64,000 nt of DNA, from the NCBI RefSeq assembly GCF_009789555.1, contig NZ_CP046902.1, forward strand, positions 3,054,001 through 3,118,000, in the 5' to 3' direction. The position numbers were made by a program, and so were the translations under genes. This document shows positions 8,673-17,297 of this stretch, piece by piece; positions within the stretch are counted from its first letter, which is position 1; every line of letters starts with the position of its first letter. Under the pieces are notes generated by a model. That model worked only from the letters and a program-made list of their open reading frames with translations, was not told the DNA's origin and ran no database searches. Source of the stretch: Stutzerimonas stutzeri (lineage in GTDB: Bacteria; Pseudomonadota; Gammaproteobacteria; Pseudomonadales; Pseudomonadaceae).

Positions 8673-8797
8673 AACGGTACCCTCATAACAGAAAGCTTTA
8701 GTGTGGCATTCAATATTAGGGAAACGCCTTGCCGTAGCGCGCCTATGTCGTAGCAGCTGGGTCACAGGCAGGCCGATGAGGATCGCGCCAATAGAAA

Positions 8798-8820
8798 GCC
8801 CACTGAGTGGGCGGCCTTTC
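8798..8820. terminator. Terminator-like hairpin after tnpS
   Basis: GCCCAC-TGA-GTGGGC (8798-8812) with AAA on one side and GGCCTTTC on the other. It sits just beyond the end of tnpS (minus strand) and beyond the AbrB remnant, so it could terminate in either direction. Confidence 0.5.
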
Positions 8821-8840
8821 GGTTGTCTCCTAAGGGACGT

Positions 8841-9800
8841 CTATGGAAGTCGCTCCGGGCGACCGGGGATGAGTTGTAGCGCACTCAACTGCCCAGGGAA
8901 CCCGCCCATGCTATCGACATAGCGTAATGCAGATTTACCATCGCTCCAGCCTACGTACTGCATCAGCGTCTTGAGATCCCAGCCGCTGCGGGTAGCCCAG
9001 GTGGCAAAACCGCGACGCAGCGAGTGACTGCTGTAAAACTCAGGAGACAATCCAGCCAACTGCAGTACGCCACGCAAGAGAGTGACAACGCTATTTGGGT
9101 GCAAGCCCTGCTCACCTAAGTGCCCCCAGCGATCAATGCCGCGAAATACAGGCCCTCGAGCTATGCCCGCCAAGCTGATCCAGTCGACGTAGGCCTGCAC
9201 CGGGCACAGCTTGGCCAATGCTGGCGCGCTAAAGGTCTGGCCATGGTTATCCCGGTCACCTTTGCTCCAGGGAAGGAACAGTTGCATACCCTCCCCGGCC
9301 CGCACCTGGATGTGCTCGACTCGTAGGCGGCACAGCTCATCACTGCGAAACGCGCGCCAAAAGCCAATCAGGACCAGCGCGCGATCACGACTACAGCGTA
9401 GCAACCGCGGCCAGTCGTTCTCCGCTCGCGCTCTCCTCTCGGCCACCTCTAACCCCTGCACACATTGTTCGAGTTGACGTAATTGCAGCGGCTCTGCCTG
9501 CTTCTCTTGGCGGGGATGCAGCGTACGGATGCCCTTGACGATCTGGCGAACCAGTGGGGTTTTGGTCGGATCGGGGAACCCATGGCTAACGTGCCACTGC
9601 GCCAGTGCCGCGAGGCGCAGCTTGAGCGTGTTACTGGAAAGTGTCGACGCGTGATCCACAAGGTAGCGCACGATGGCATCGCTGGTCGCCGGCAGAAAGC
9701 CGCCATAGGTGACTTCGTAGTGATCGAGCGCCTGCTTATAGCTGCGCCGAGTGTTGGCCCGAATGCTGGCCTGCAGGTACCGCTCGATGTCTTGGCTCAT
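8841..9800 (-). CDS. tnpS: TnpS-like tyrosine recombinase (cointegrate resolvase)
   Basis: Site-specific recombinase of about 319 aa from the ATG at 9800; an in-frame ATG at 9860 is an alternative start, and no strong ribosome site separates them. The N-terminal SAM-like core-binding domain (residues 5-95) precedes a catalytic domain with the full set: Arg152 (FRSDEL), Lys180 (WSKGD), His259-x-x-Arg262 (HSLRRG), Trp285 and nucleophile Tyr294 (ALRYVD). It is divergent from a KfrA-like coiled-coil gene, the arrangement known for tnpS/tnpT of Tn4651/Tn5041-type Tn3 transposons, where TnpS resolves cointegrates at a site between the two genes. No Tn3 TnpA is present here, so it may now serve another element. 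Confidence 0.8.
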   Translation of the reverse strand: MSQDIERYLQASIRANTRRSYKQALDHYEVTYGGFLPATSDAIVRYLVDHASTLSSNTLKLRLAALAQWHVSHGFPDPTKTPLVRQIVKGIRTLHPRQEKQAEPLQLRQLEQCVQGLEVAERRARAENDWPRLLRCSRDRALVLIGFWRAFRSDELCRLRVEHIQVRAGEGMQLFLPWSKGDRDNHGQTFSAPALAKLCPVQAYVDWISLAGIARGPVFRGIDRWGHLGEQGLHPNSVVTLLRGVLQLAGLSPEFYSSHSLRRGFATWATRSGWDLKTLMQYVGWSDGKSALRYVDSMGGFPGQLSALQLIPGRPERLP

Positions 9801-9978
9801 CGGAGCGCATCCTCTGGTGTACCGGTGATCAACAGGCAAACGACGAAAATACCGCTTCATCTTGGATAATTCTAGATTATCCAATCCTATATCAGACTCT
9901 AACCTAGCGCCAAATCTGATCTTCGATAGAATGTAAATGCATAGCATGTAATACGGTACGAAATCGTAGGAGATTAAA
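9801..9978. other. Candidate resolution site (res/rst) between tnpS and tnpT
   Basis: A 178-bp AT-rich gap between the divergent genes, at the position of the recombination site in Tn4651. It contains a perfect 19-bp palindrome, GGATAATTCTAGATTATCC (9864-9882: 7-bp arms, 5-bp spacer), fitting two recombinase monomers flanking a crossover. Further imperfect repeats (TAATACGGTACG / CGAAATCGTA, about 9951-9968) lie nearer tnpT and could be TnpT sites. Both promoters must also be here. Function is inferred from position. Confidence 0.55.
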
Positions 9979-10968
9979 ATGGCGCGAGGCGGAATTAATA
10001 AGGTGGTTGTTCAAAAGGCACGCACCGCCCTTCTCGCCCGCGGCGAGCATCCAAGCATCGATGCAGTACGGGTCGAGCTCGGAAACACAGGCTCGAAGAG
10101 CACCATTCACCGCTACCTTAAAGAGCTTGAACCCACCAAAAACGACCGAGCAGGTGGGCCGATCACGCTAAGCGAGCAACTGGCCAACCTGGTGAATCAA
10201 TTGGCCGATCAGTTGCAGGAAGAAGCCCAAGCAGCCATTGCTGGTGAGCGAGAGGAATTTGACCGGGAGCGGGCCGACTACCACCTTAGAATTCGACAGA
10301 CCGAAAGCCGCGTGCAGCAGCTGGAAGACCAGGTAGCTGCAGGCGTCGAACGATGTCAAAAAGCCGAAAACGAGTTGCTGCTGGAGAGCAGGCAACGCCA
10401 GCAGGCCGAAATCGAAACCTCCCGTCTACAGCAAGCTAATCGGGACTTGGAGGAGCGGCTCAAGGATCGCGACGCGCAGATTTGTTCGCTTGAGGAAAAG
10501 CATGAGCATGCGCGTGATGCCCTGGAACACTACCGTCAGGCCAGCAAGGAACATCGCGAACAGGACCAGCGCCGAAATGAATCACAATTACAGCTATCTC
10601 AGCTTGAACTACGTCAATTGCAACAGACGCTAGTCGTCAAGCAGGACGAATTAACCCAGCTGAATCGTGACAACGAACGTCTGCTCACCGAGGCAAGACT
10701 ATTGCAGAGGGATCAACAGGCCCAGCAGCGCCTGCTCGATCAGAACATTCAAGCCCGGGAAACCTTACAGAACCAGCTCAATGTGGCAGAAGCTGTCAAG
10801 CTAGCTTATGAGCAACGAAATTACGATCTACAAACCAAACTGGACAGCTTAAGCAAGACGAAAATCAGGCAGAGCAGCCGCCAAAAGCCGCGCCGGACTG
10901 AGCTTATAGTTGGCGCTGCAGAGAAATCACCTCTGCCAGCAAAAAGAAGAAAAGGACCAAGCGCCTAG
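9979..10968 (+). CDS. tnpT: TnpT-like DNA-binding coiled-coil protein (KfrA N-terminal domain)
   Basis: A 329-aa protein. Residues 1-about 60 match a KfrA-type DNA-binding head (GINKVVVQKARTALLARGEH, then GSKSTIHRYLKELE); residues about 65-300 are an almost unbroken coiled coil rich in Glu, Gln, Leu and Arg; the tail is basic (KPRRTELIVG, KRRKGPSA). A good TAGGAG ribosome site precedes the ATG. In Tn4651, TnpT enhances TnpS-mediated resolution by binding inside the site. The length matches that protein closely. Divergent pairing with the tyrosine recombinase is the main support. Confidence 0.8.
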   Translation: MARGGINKVVVQKARTALLARGEHPSIDAVRVELGNTGSKSTIHRYLKELEPTKNDRAGGPITLSEQLANLVNQLADQLQEEAQAAIAGEREEFDRERADYHLRIRQTESRVQQLEDQVAAGVERCQKAENELLLESRQRQQAEIETSRLQQANRDLEERLKDRDAQICSLEEKHEHARDALEHYRQASKEHREQDQRRNESQLQLSQLELRQLQQTLVVKQDELTQLNRDNERLLTEARLLQRDQQAQQRLLDQNIQARETLQNQLNVAEAVKLAYEQRNYDLQTKLDSLSKTKIRQSSRQKPRRTELIVGAAEKSPLPAKRRKGPSA

Positions 10969-11037
10969 GTCAGCAACCCTTCTCGGACAGACCACTCCGA
11001 AGCAGCTCCTGCCCTACTCATTAAGCTAAAGGGTAGT

Positions 11038-11268
11038 TCAGGGTCGTTGCAATTCGGACTGAGTAGGCAGCAGATAACCGGGATCGCAAGCAAGCTGGTC
11101 TGCGATCCGATAAAGCTTCTCTACGGTAATACTTACTTCACCACGTTCGATCCGCCCCATGTAGCTGCGGTCGATACTACAGGCCAGCGCGAGTGCATCC
11201 TGAGAAATGTGGCAAACCTTTCTCTGCGCTCGGATGCGTTCGCCCAAGGCCTTCGCCAAATATTCCAT
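11038..11268 (-). CDS. Small XRE-family (HTH_3) repressor
   Basis: A 76-aa protein consisting almost only of a lambda-repressor-type HTH: GERIRAQRKVCHISQDALAL, then SIDRSYMGRIERGEVSITVEKLYRIAD. Proteins like this act as autorepressors or as control (C) proteins of restriction-modification and other defence loci. It is divergent from the 194-aa/helicase unit; a palindrome over the -10 box between them is its likely operator. Confidence 0.85.
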   Translation of the reverse strand: MEYLAKALGERIRAQRKVCHISQDALALACSIDRSYMGRIERGEVSITVEKLYRIADQLACDPGYLLPTQSELQRP

Positions 11269-11305
11269 GACCGTCTCAGTTTCATCGAGACGGCAATATC
11301 ATGCG

Positions 11306-11339
11306 TTTACGGACGGTCAGGCCACGGACTATAATCCGT
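11306..11339 (+). promoter_or_regulatory. Promoter and operator for the helicase unit
   Basis: A consensus -10 TATAAT at 11330-11335 lies inside the palindrome ACGGA-CTATAA-TCCGT (11324-11339), with a weak -35 TTTACG at 11306-11311 (18-bp spacing). A third ACGGA is at 11309-11313. A repressor bound to the palindrome would cover the -10 box; the adjacent XRE protein is the obvious candidate. Confidence 0.6.
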
Positions 11340-11369
11340 ATTTAACGTGCTACTCCCTCTGGTATTGCA

Positions 11370-11954
11370 ATGAAATCAGCCTCGTTCATTTTCGATAGGC
11401 GGCTGTACGAGCTGCTTCAGAAGGAAGGCCGCACGCGATTCACGATACGTGAACTGCGTGACGCCTATGCCAAGCGCCTGGAAGGCATGAGTTTCCGCAT
11501 CAATGACGTACGCCGCTATGTATACGAACAAATACGCCGGATGTTGCGCGTAGGCTGGATAGTACTTGACGAAGAGCGTCGTGTCCGGGGACAGGTCTAC
11601 CACCTGCTGCCCGTCCCTGCGCATCTGCAACTGGACCTAATCGACAATGGGTTCGAAAACTACCGTAAGGCTGAGCCAGAGCAGATGCAATCAGAGACCA
11701 CCGATCCGCTTGCACCGCTTCACCCCTCAGATGATGCAGACCAGCACCTAGAGGCGCTTCTTAAAGAAATCAGGCTGGACTTCCTGACCTCCATGGGTGA
11801 GGCGGAGCGGTACAAGCTGCTCATCGATGAAATGCCGCACCTCCGCGATACGGTGCAAGGCGACTATTTGGACGCCCGAGATCGCAGCTCACGCCTACTG
11901 GGTCATCTCCGCGCCATCGAAAAAACACTCAAAACTCTTTCGTCCATGCAATGA
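11370..11954 (+). CDS. Unknown protein partnered with an SF2 helicase
   Basis: A 194-aa protein, not recognised. The N-terminal 85 residues look like a winged-helix domain (FDRRLYELLQKEG, FTIRELRDAYAKRLEG, then VRRYVYEQIRRMLRVGWIVLDEERRVRGQVYHL), a Glu/Asp-rich linker follows, and residues 125-194 are helical and charged (LEALLKEIRLDFLTSMGEAE, then RSSRLLGHLRAIEKTLKTL). It overlaps the helicase start by 4 nt (ATGA), so the two are translationally coupled and probably act together. It contains no nuclease motif I can see. Confidence 0.75.
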   Translation: MKSASFIFDRRLYELLQKEGRTRFTIRELRDAYAKRLEGMSFRINDVRRYVYEQIRRMLRVGWIVLDEERRVRGQVYHLLPVPAHLQLDLIDNGFENYRKAEPEQMQSETTDPLAPLHPSDDADQHLEALLKEIRLDFLTSMGEAERYKLLIDEMPHLRDTVQGDYLDARDRSSRLLGHLRAIEKTLKTLSSMQ

Positions 11955-13357
11955 ACAAACAACTGCGAAACTGGCAGCGCCAATGCGTCGACACGGCGCT
12001 AGAGCACTATTTGCGCGCGTCTCACTTTTTCTGCCAGGCAACGCCAGGCGCCGGCAAGACGCGCATGGCCGCCGAATTGGCCAGCAGGCTGCTTGAGCAA
12101 GACAGAATCGATCTGGTGCTTTGCTTTGCACCGTCCTGCCAGGTTGTCGAAGGCCTTCGCTCGTCTTTCTGCACTGTTCTTGGTAGGCGCTTCGATGGTC
12201 AACTCGGCGCAGTGGGGGCAGCGTTCACCTATCAGGCGATGGAATACCGTAGTGAGGCGTTCTGGACGCTGCTTGATGACTATCGTGTGTTTGCCGTTTT
12301 TGATGAGATTCACCACTGCGCCGGCCACGACATGGTCCTGAGCAACGCATGGGGCCAGCAGATACTTCAGCGAATACAGGACAAGGCCGCTTTTACATTG
12401 GCTCTATCCGGCACGCCGTGGCGATCGGATGATCGACCCATCGCACTCGCCCGCTACTCCTCGCCCGAGGGGCGACTGATCTGTGATTACCGCTACGGGA
12501 TGCAGCAGGCTGTGGCAGACGGGGTATGCCGCTCCCCTCGAATTGTCCTACTCGACAACCAAAAGGTGAGGTTTACCGAGGAGTTGGACACAGAAAACAT
12601 TGTCAGAACTTTCCCGAACATCGCTACGCTGTTGGGCGAGTCCCCTGTCACTTACGAAGAGCTGTTGCGCCATGATGAGGTTGTTGATCAGTTACTTGAT
12701 CTTGCACGCGCCAAGTTAAATGAGCTTCGCCTGCTCGATCCTGATGCGGCTGGCCTGGTAGTTGCCACTGATATCGTGCACGCCCATCAGGTTGCGAAAG
12801 CTCTGAAAGCAAAGGGTGAAAGTTGCCAGCTCGTGACCAACAAAACCCCAGATGCGCAGCGGGTAATAAATCTATTCAGACGCAGCCACTGTCAATGGAT
12901 CATCGCTGTTGGAATGATCAGCGAAGGGACGGATATCCCCCGACTCCAAGTGTGCTGCTACCTCAGCCGTATTCGTACCGAGCTGCATTACCGACAGGTG
13001 CTTGGGCGAGTGCTTCGTCGTACCGGGCAGTCCGATGACGAGGCTTGGCTGTTCATGCTAGCGGAACCAACGTTACAGTGCTTAGCGGAGAGGATTGCAG
13101 ATGATCTTCCGGAGGACTTGGCGGTACTGAGCAGGGTGCCGATGCCTGCGCCAGGCTCGGCTCTAGATTCAGTTCCTGGTCGAGCTTCGGTTGTAGGAAA
13201 TGAAGACCAAGCCAAAACGCACATGGATACTCTCTCCCCGCTGAAATTTGAAGGAGGAGCCACAAGCATCTTTACCTCTAAGGACCTCTCAACTCAGTCG
13301 AACCATCAAGTCAGTTTCTCCAAGCATTACCGGCAACAGCTGCTTGCTTGCTTTTGA
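11951..13357 (+). CDS. Superfamily 2 DEAD/DEAH-box helicase
   Basis: A 468-aa SF2 helicase or translocase. Seen in order: Q-like NWQRQCVD, Walker A ATPGAGKT (residues 30-37), motif II DEIHH (118-122), motif III SGTPWR, and in the second RecA domain GMISEGTDIP (motif V) and QVLGRVLRR (motif VI, Arg finger). The C-terminal 100 residues are unassigned. It overlaps the upstream unknown gene by 4 nt and is transcribed away from an XRE repressor. Helicases of this RadD/type-III-restriction-like sort occur in defence systems and in DNA repair; this arrangement is not one I can name. Confidence 0.85.
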   Translation: MNKQLRNWQRQCVDTALEHYLRASHFFCQATPGAGKTRMAAELASRLLEQDRIDLVLCFAPSCQVVEGLRSSFCTVLGRRFDGQLGAVGAAFTYQAMEYRSEAFWTLLDDYRVFAVFDEIHHCAGHDMVLSNAWGQQILQRIQDKAAFTLALSGTPWRSDDRPIALARYSSPEGRLICDYRYGMQQAVADGVCRSPRIVLLDNQKVRFTEELDTENIVRTFPNIATLLGESPVTYEELLRHDEVVDQLLDLARAKLNELRLLDPDAAGLVVATDIVHAHQVAKALKAKGESCQLVTNKTPDAQRVINLFRRSHCQWIIAVGMISEGTDIPRLQVCCYLSRIRTELHYRQVLGRVLRRTGQSDDEAWLFMLAEPTLQCLAERIADDLPEDLAVLSRVPMPAPGSALDSVPGRASVVGNEDQAKTHMDTLSPLKFEGGATSIFTSKDLSTQSNHQVSFSKHYRQQLLACF

Positions 13358-13405
13358 TGCTTATGTGCCGAATGGATGCGCATGGCATTGGAGGTATAAT
13401 CGCAC

Positions 13406-13424
13406 TGTTACGTCAACTTACTGG
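13406..13424 (+). repeat. Candidate left terminus of the tni element
   Basis: TGTTACGTCAACTTACTGG, 48 bp beyond the tniQ stop, matches the inward-read right terminus TGTGGCGTCTACTTAAAAA at 12 of the first 15 positions. It was found by eye, and only one such site is visible at this end, so the call is tentative. Confidence 0.35.
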
Positions 13425-13453
13425 TCAAGCACTCTTCGTTGATGCCAGCACCT

Positions 13454-14518
13454 CTAGTTATGAGTAGCTCCAAATCGGTGCGCACCAACCACGCCTTCGC
13501 GAGCATATCGAGCCTCCTGAAGGTACAAATGGCGATCCAATAACGGAAAGTCCTTTCTTGGGAACGCACCCAAGTATTGGTGTAGGACCCGATACCCAGC
13601 CTTGTCGACATGAGGAAAAGCCGCTGCCTTATGCAGGTCATTGGGTAAAAGCAAGCCCGTTTCAGCGTCCTCACATGCCTTAATGAACATTGAAAACCTA
13701 GATGGAGGAAGTACGCCTAGTAGTGAGGCTGCCAATAACATGCTTCCAAATCTGCTTGGCGGGTCCGCTGTAGATGGACCCTTTAAGATGCTCAGCTCAA
13801 AGGACCCCGGATCAGCAAATCGAGGGCCGACTTTGGACTGAAAATAAATCCTCGCTGCTCCACCTCTGCTCCCATGAAAGGGGGACTGGAGCAATATGTC
13901 AAACAAACTATTAAACAAGCCAAACCAAATGTGTCGCTGATTGGGTCTTTTATATGCCAATAGGTGCTCGATCTTGCTTAGCGTGGTAAGACGAAAACGA
14001 GCGAGCTTTGAACCTTTAGCAGTTATACTCCCTGAGCTCGAATTGCACTCCTGAACAAAAGCATTCCAAGCCTTCGAATAGTGAGACGCATCGGATAGCA
14101 TTACTAAATCTCGACCGTGCACGTTGCACATAATTGAATTAACATAACACCAATGTTTTCGCCACATGGGCAAATGACCACTAGCCACGTCGCCTCTTAA
14201 ACAGTCTGGACAAAAGAAATGACGATACCTCCAGTCAACAACGGATCCGTTTCGCAGACAAAAATACTCTTTTAGGAATCGAGGCTCAATATGTTCGCCC
14301 CTAAGTTTTATACGCTTGCTGGCTGACAAGAAGTCGCTATCCGGGTCAGCATACTGTATCTCTAACCCTTCCCACCATTGCGATGGACGCGCACTCAATG
14401 CCAATCGTGTTATATCTACTGTATGGCGATGGAAACTGCATCGGAAAAGCCATGACGATAACGTCTCGTCAACACCCGGCCTAGGCAGAGGGTGTAACTT
14501 CATATCTAGTAACCCCAA
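13454..14518 (-). CDS. tniQ: TniQ-family targeting protein
   Basis: A 354-aa TniQ/TnsD-type protein that links target-site recognition to the ATPase TniB. The N-terminus has the TniQ signature PLPRPGVDETLSSWLFRCS; a zinc-ribbon pattern follows with CPDC (Cys103, Cys106) and CNVH (Cys131, His134), next to HWCYVNS. The rest is divergent and carries no HTH I can identify. It starts 13 nt inside the end of tniB. Length is typical of Tn5053 TniQ and shorter than Tn7 TnsD. Confidence 0.85.
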   Translation of the reverse strand: MGLLDMKLHPLPRPGVDETLSSWLFRCSFHRHTVDITRLALSARPSQWWEGLEIQYADPDSDFLSASKRIKLRGEHIEPRFLKEYFCLRNGSVVDWRYRHFFCPDCLRGDVASGHLPMWRKHWCYVNSIMCNVHGRDLVMLSDASHYSKAWNAFVQECNSSSGSITAKGSKLARFRLTTLSKIEHLLAYKRPNQRHIWFGLFNSLFDILLQSPFHGSRGGAARIYFQSKVGPRFADPGSFELSILKGPSTADPPSRFGSMLLAASLLGVLPPSRFSMFIKACEDAETGLLLPNDLHKAAAFPHVDKAGYRVLHQYLGAFPRKDFPLLDRHLYLQEARYAREGVVGAHRFGATHN

Positions 14519-15363
14519 GGATTTGATTTAGCGCGCCCCAGCATGTCTAGATCAACTTTTTCAACGCCCAGCTTTACCGCATAACACGCCGCACCTCTAA
14601 TCAACTCGAGAGTCTTATCCATCCTCCCATTGGTGAGATGAATTATTTCCATTACTATTTCCTCAGAGTACAAGTGCGAAGGCAGCTGTAAAGGTAATGA
14701 CTCTTCGACCTCTAGCAAAAAGGATCTAAACTCCTCATCTTCTTTCCAATCCGCAAGAGCGACCTCATGAAACCGTCTTTTAAATTCATCACCTGACTGT
14801 AGGGCATTCCGTGCGCTAGCTGTGCCAAAGCAGAACAGCTTCAAGCCATACTCTGATCCCAGCAGTTTTTTCAGAATAGACATGTTAATTCGTTGCTCCT
14901 GCTTTGGGCGCAACAGCGCATCATGAAACTCATCAATAACCAAACCCCAAATTTTTCTGAGTTTGATAACTTCTCTGATTTCGTTCGGGATATCCGCGCC
15001 GCCTTTAGGCCTCGATTCGGATATTGGCAAACCAAGTGCCAGCGCAAGCTCGGTTTTAAGGCTCTTCTTTACGCTGATCTCGGGCGATTCCGCCATTGAG
15101 AGGATAGCCAATCCGTCGCTGTTTCTAACTCGCTTAGGGATCTTCGAGATAATCGCGGTTTTACCGGACCCGCCTGGACCAACCACGAGCAACGCTGGCG
15201 CATTCATACGCTCTGGGACGGTTGCTATATTATTCATCATTCGAAAAACAGCTTCGCTGGAATTATTATCCACCCAGAGCTCTTGATGAATTGCAGCTAT
15301 TCGCGCTTCAGTATTAGCAGTTAAATACTTCTGCATATCCTGTCGAACGTGCTCGCCACTCAT
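14506..15363 (-). CDS. tniB: TniB-family AAA+ ATPase
   Basis: A 285-aa ATPase that regulates TniA, as TnsC does in Tn7 and MuB in phage Mu. Walker A is GPGGSGKT (residues 62-69), Walker B is WGLVIDEFHD (Asp144, Glu145), and sensor-1-like LFCFGTASAR follows. Its ATG overlaps the tniA stop (ATGA), and its end overlaps tniQ, so the three are one operon. The N-terminus (residues 1-45) would contact the transposase. Confidence 0.9.
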   Translation of the reverse strand: MSGEHVRQDMQKYLTANTEARIAAIHQELWVDNNSSEAVFRMMNNIATVPERMNAPALLVVGPGGSGKTAIISKIPKRVRNSDGLAILSMAESPEISVKKSLKTELALALGLPISESRPKGGADIPNEIREVIKLRKIWGLVIDEFHDALLRPKQEQRINMSILKKLLGSEYGLKLFCFGTASARNALQSGDEFKRRFHEVALADWKEDEEFRSFLLEVEESLPLQLPSHLYSEEIVMEIIHLTNGRMDKTLELIRGAACYAVKLGVEKVDLDMLGRAKSNPWGY

Positions 15364-17180
15364 TTTAGGTCCTCAGGCATGAATTTCTTTGGAGGGGTAG
15401 AATAGTCAGGTTTATTTTTATCGGACTTAACTAGCGAATTATCGCTGGCAGGCGCTGGATAAGCATCGGAATAAGCTTTTTCTGCGGCATGGCGGCGTCT
15501 CGCCTTACGAGTTAACTTTGTACTCTCCGCCTCAATCTCTAGCTTGGCCCTGTACGCTTTGCGCCCCCTATCATCATCGATAGCCCCAGCGCGCACTGCT
15601 TGAGGATGGAACTTACTCGCACGATATTCTTCATAGCTGGGTGCCTGTCCCGTCAGGTCAGCTAGCGAAATAGGGCAAAACTGGCCATTCAGCTTCACCC
15701 ACACTTGATTCATATTGAACGGATCAGACTTAACTATTGCATGGTTTGTACCAACAAAAGGTGTGAGTACAGGATCCCAATAAACTTGGCCGTGCAGCTT
15801 GATACCATCCGGGTTAACTTTACGACTTTCTTGAGGCATGAACCAAAGTTTCAGCTGCTCGGGGTCGGAGAGTTTCGGAGGATAAGGAGTACCCCCATTC
15901 GGTGCAAAATAGTCAGCCCATGCTTGTCGCGGACTAATTTTCAAAGCGCTATGTATCGTAGAATGGTAGACAACCACTTCGCGCGCAAACCAGCCAAAAA
16001 AATCGGAGAAGGTCATGGTGGCGCTCTTTTCACTATTGAGATCCCGGCGCGCAACCGAGTTCGACATCGTAGTGCCCTTTAATAAGTGCACTTTGGTTGT
16101 CATGAACGTACCAATCAATCTTTCCACATGGCCGCCAAAGTGCTTTTGTCCAATTGGCCGGTACGCAGGATGTATTCCAAATGCTTCGCATCCAGCCTTG
16201 AATTTTGCACTTGTAAACTCTGCGGCATTATCCATGTGCAGAACCTCGGGCTTGCCATAATAGGGATAATCATCAGAATCTATGCCTACAGCTCTGGCAA
16301 AACCTACTTTAGGAAGCACACTCTGGCTAAGTGCACAAGCTACCGAAACAGCCGACGGCACGTGAAGACTGAGGTAGTACCCAAGAATTACTCGTGTGTA
16401 TACGTCAATTGCTACCGTTAACCAAGGGCGGCCAATCACATGGACACGATCGTCCGCTAGCAGAATGATGTCGACCAATGTGTGGTCCATTTGCACCCAC
16501 TGTAACGGTCTTTGGACAGTTTTCTTACCTGCTCGCGCTGTAAACTTTTGGGCTGCCGCGTCAGGGCCCCGCTTTATTTTTAATCTGTTTTTTTCTGACA
16601 ATATTGATCGCACGCGCCGCAAAACTGTATCCTTACAAGGAGAAGGAAGACCCTGCTCTTTGCATTTAACATCAACTTCCACCCAAACTTTGCTATAACT
16701 AGCCCCTCTCGACGCGTACACTTTTTTAGTCGCTTCAAAAATTGCCACTTCGACTGATTCATCCAACCGGGTTACACCTTCCTTTACCCCCCGCTTCTGA
16801 AGAACTAAAGACAACGGACCAACGTCCTCGTCGAACTTCTTGGCCAATTGGAAGAAATAGCTCCGTGATACGTTTAGTAACAGACAAGCTTGACTTACCG
16901 TTACTTCCGCTAATCTCCACTTTTTAATTACGTTATAGCGTTCAGCGGCTAGAGATAGCTCATCTTCTGTATAGTCATTAACATTTAAACGAACTTCATT
17001 AGCCACGCTCAGTTTATCGGCGACCCCTGCAATCCGCTCGATATCGCGCCTAGAAACGATCAGTGCCTCGCCAGAAGCACTAATAATTACCCTAACATGC
17101 TTGTCACTGAATACCATTTTAACTGTGGCAAGCTTTCCCTTCGCAACTACAAGCTCTCCAGAAACTAGCTGGTCGGTCAT
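15360..17180 (-). CDS. tniA: TniA-family DDE transposase
   Basis: A 606-aa transposase related to TnsB and MuA. The N-terminal part contains an HTH region (EVTVSQACLLLNVSRSYFFQ, residues about 92-110) for binding terminal repeats. The rve catalytic core has Asp232 (QMDHTLVD), Asp317 (HMDNAAEF) and Glu353 (GGHVERLIG) with D35E spacing. A beta-barrel/Mu C-terminal domain follows (GVYWDP-like GQVYWDPVLTP), then a basic Lys/Arg-rich tail that would contact TniB. It is the first gene of the operon, with a weak ribosome site. Base composition is markedly more AT-rich than the core genes. Confidence 0.92.
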   Translation of the reverse strand: MTDQLVSGELVVAKGKLATVKMVFSDKHVRVIISASGEALIVSRRDIERIAGVADKLSVANEVRLNVNDYTEDELSLAAERYNVIKKWRLAEVTVSQACLLLNVSRSYFFQLAKKFDEDVGPLSLVLQKRGVKEGVTRLDESVEVAIFEATKKVYASRGASYSKVWVEVDVKCKEQGLPSPCKDTVLRRVRSILSEKNRLKIKRGPDAAAQKFTARAGKKTVQRPLQWVQMDHTLVDIILLADDRVHVIGRPWLTVAIDVYTRVILGYYLSLHVPSAVSVACALSQSVLPKVGFARAVGIDSDDYPYYGKPEVLHMDNAAEFTSAKFKAGCEAFGIHPAYRPIGQKHFGGHVERLIGTFMTTKVHLLKGTTMSNSVARRDLNSEKSATMTFSDFFGWFAREVVVYHSTIHSALKISPRQAWADYFAPNGGTPYPPKLSDPEQLKLWFMPQESRKVNPDGIKLHGQVYWDPVLTPFVGTNHAIVKSDPFNMNQVWVKLNGQFCPISLADLTGQAPSYEEYRASKFHPQAVRAGAIDDDRGRKAYRAKLEIEAESTKLTRKARRRHAAEKAYSDAYPAPASDNSLVKSDKNKPDYSTPPKKFMPEDLK

Positions 17181-17297
17181 AAGTTATATCCGACATATAA
17201 ATGCGTTAACTAGCTCAACGGCATAGCCCAACGCAGATGTAAAAAGCGCGTAAATTTCCAACAGTGCGCAGCCTCAAGTTATGCTTGAGAGCGCATG

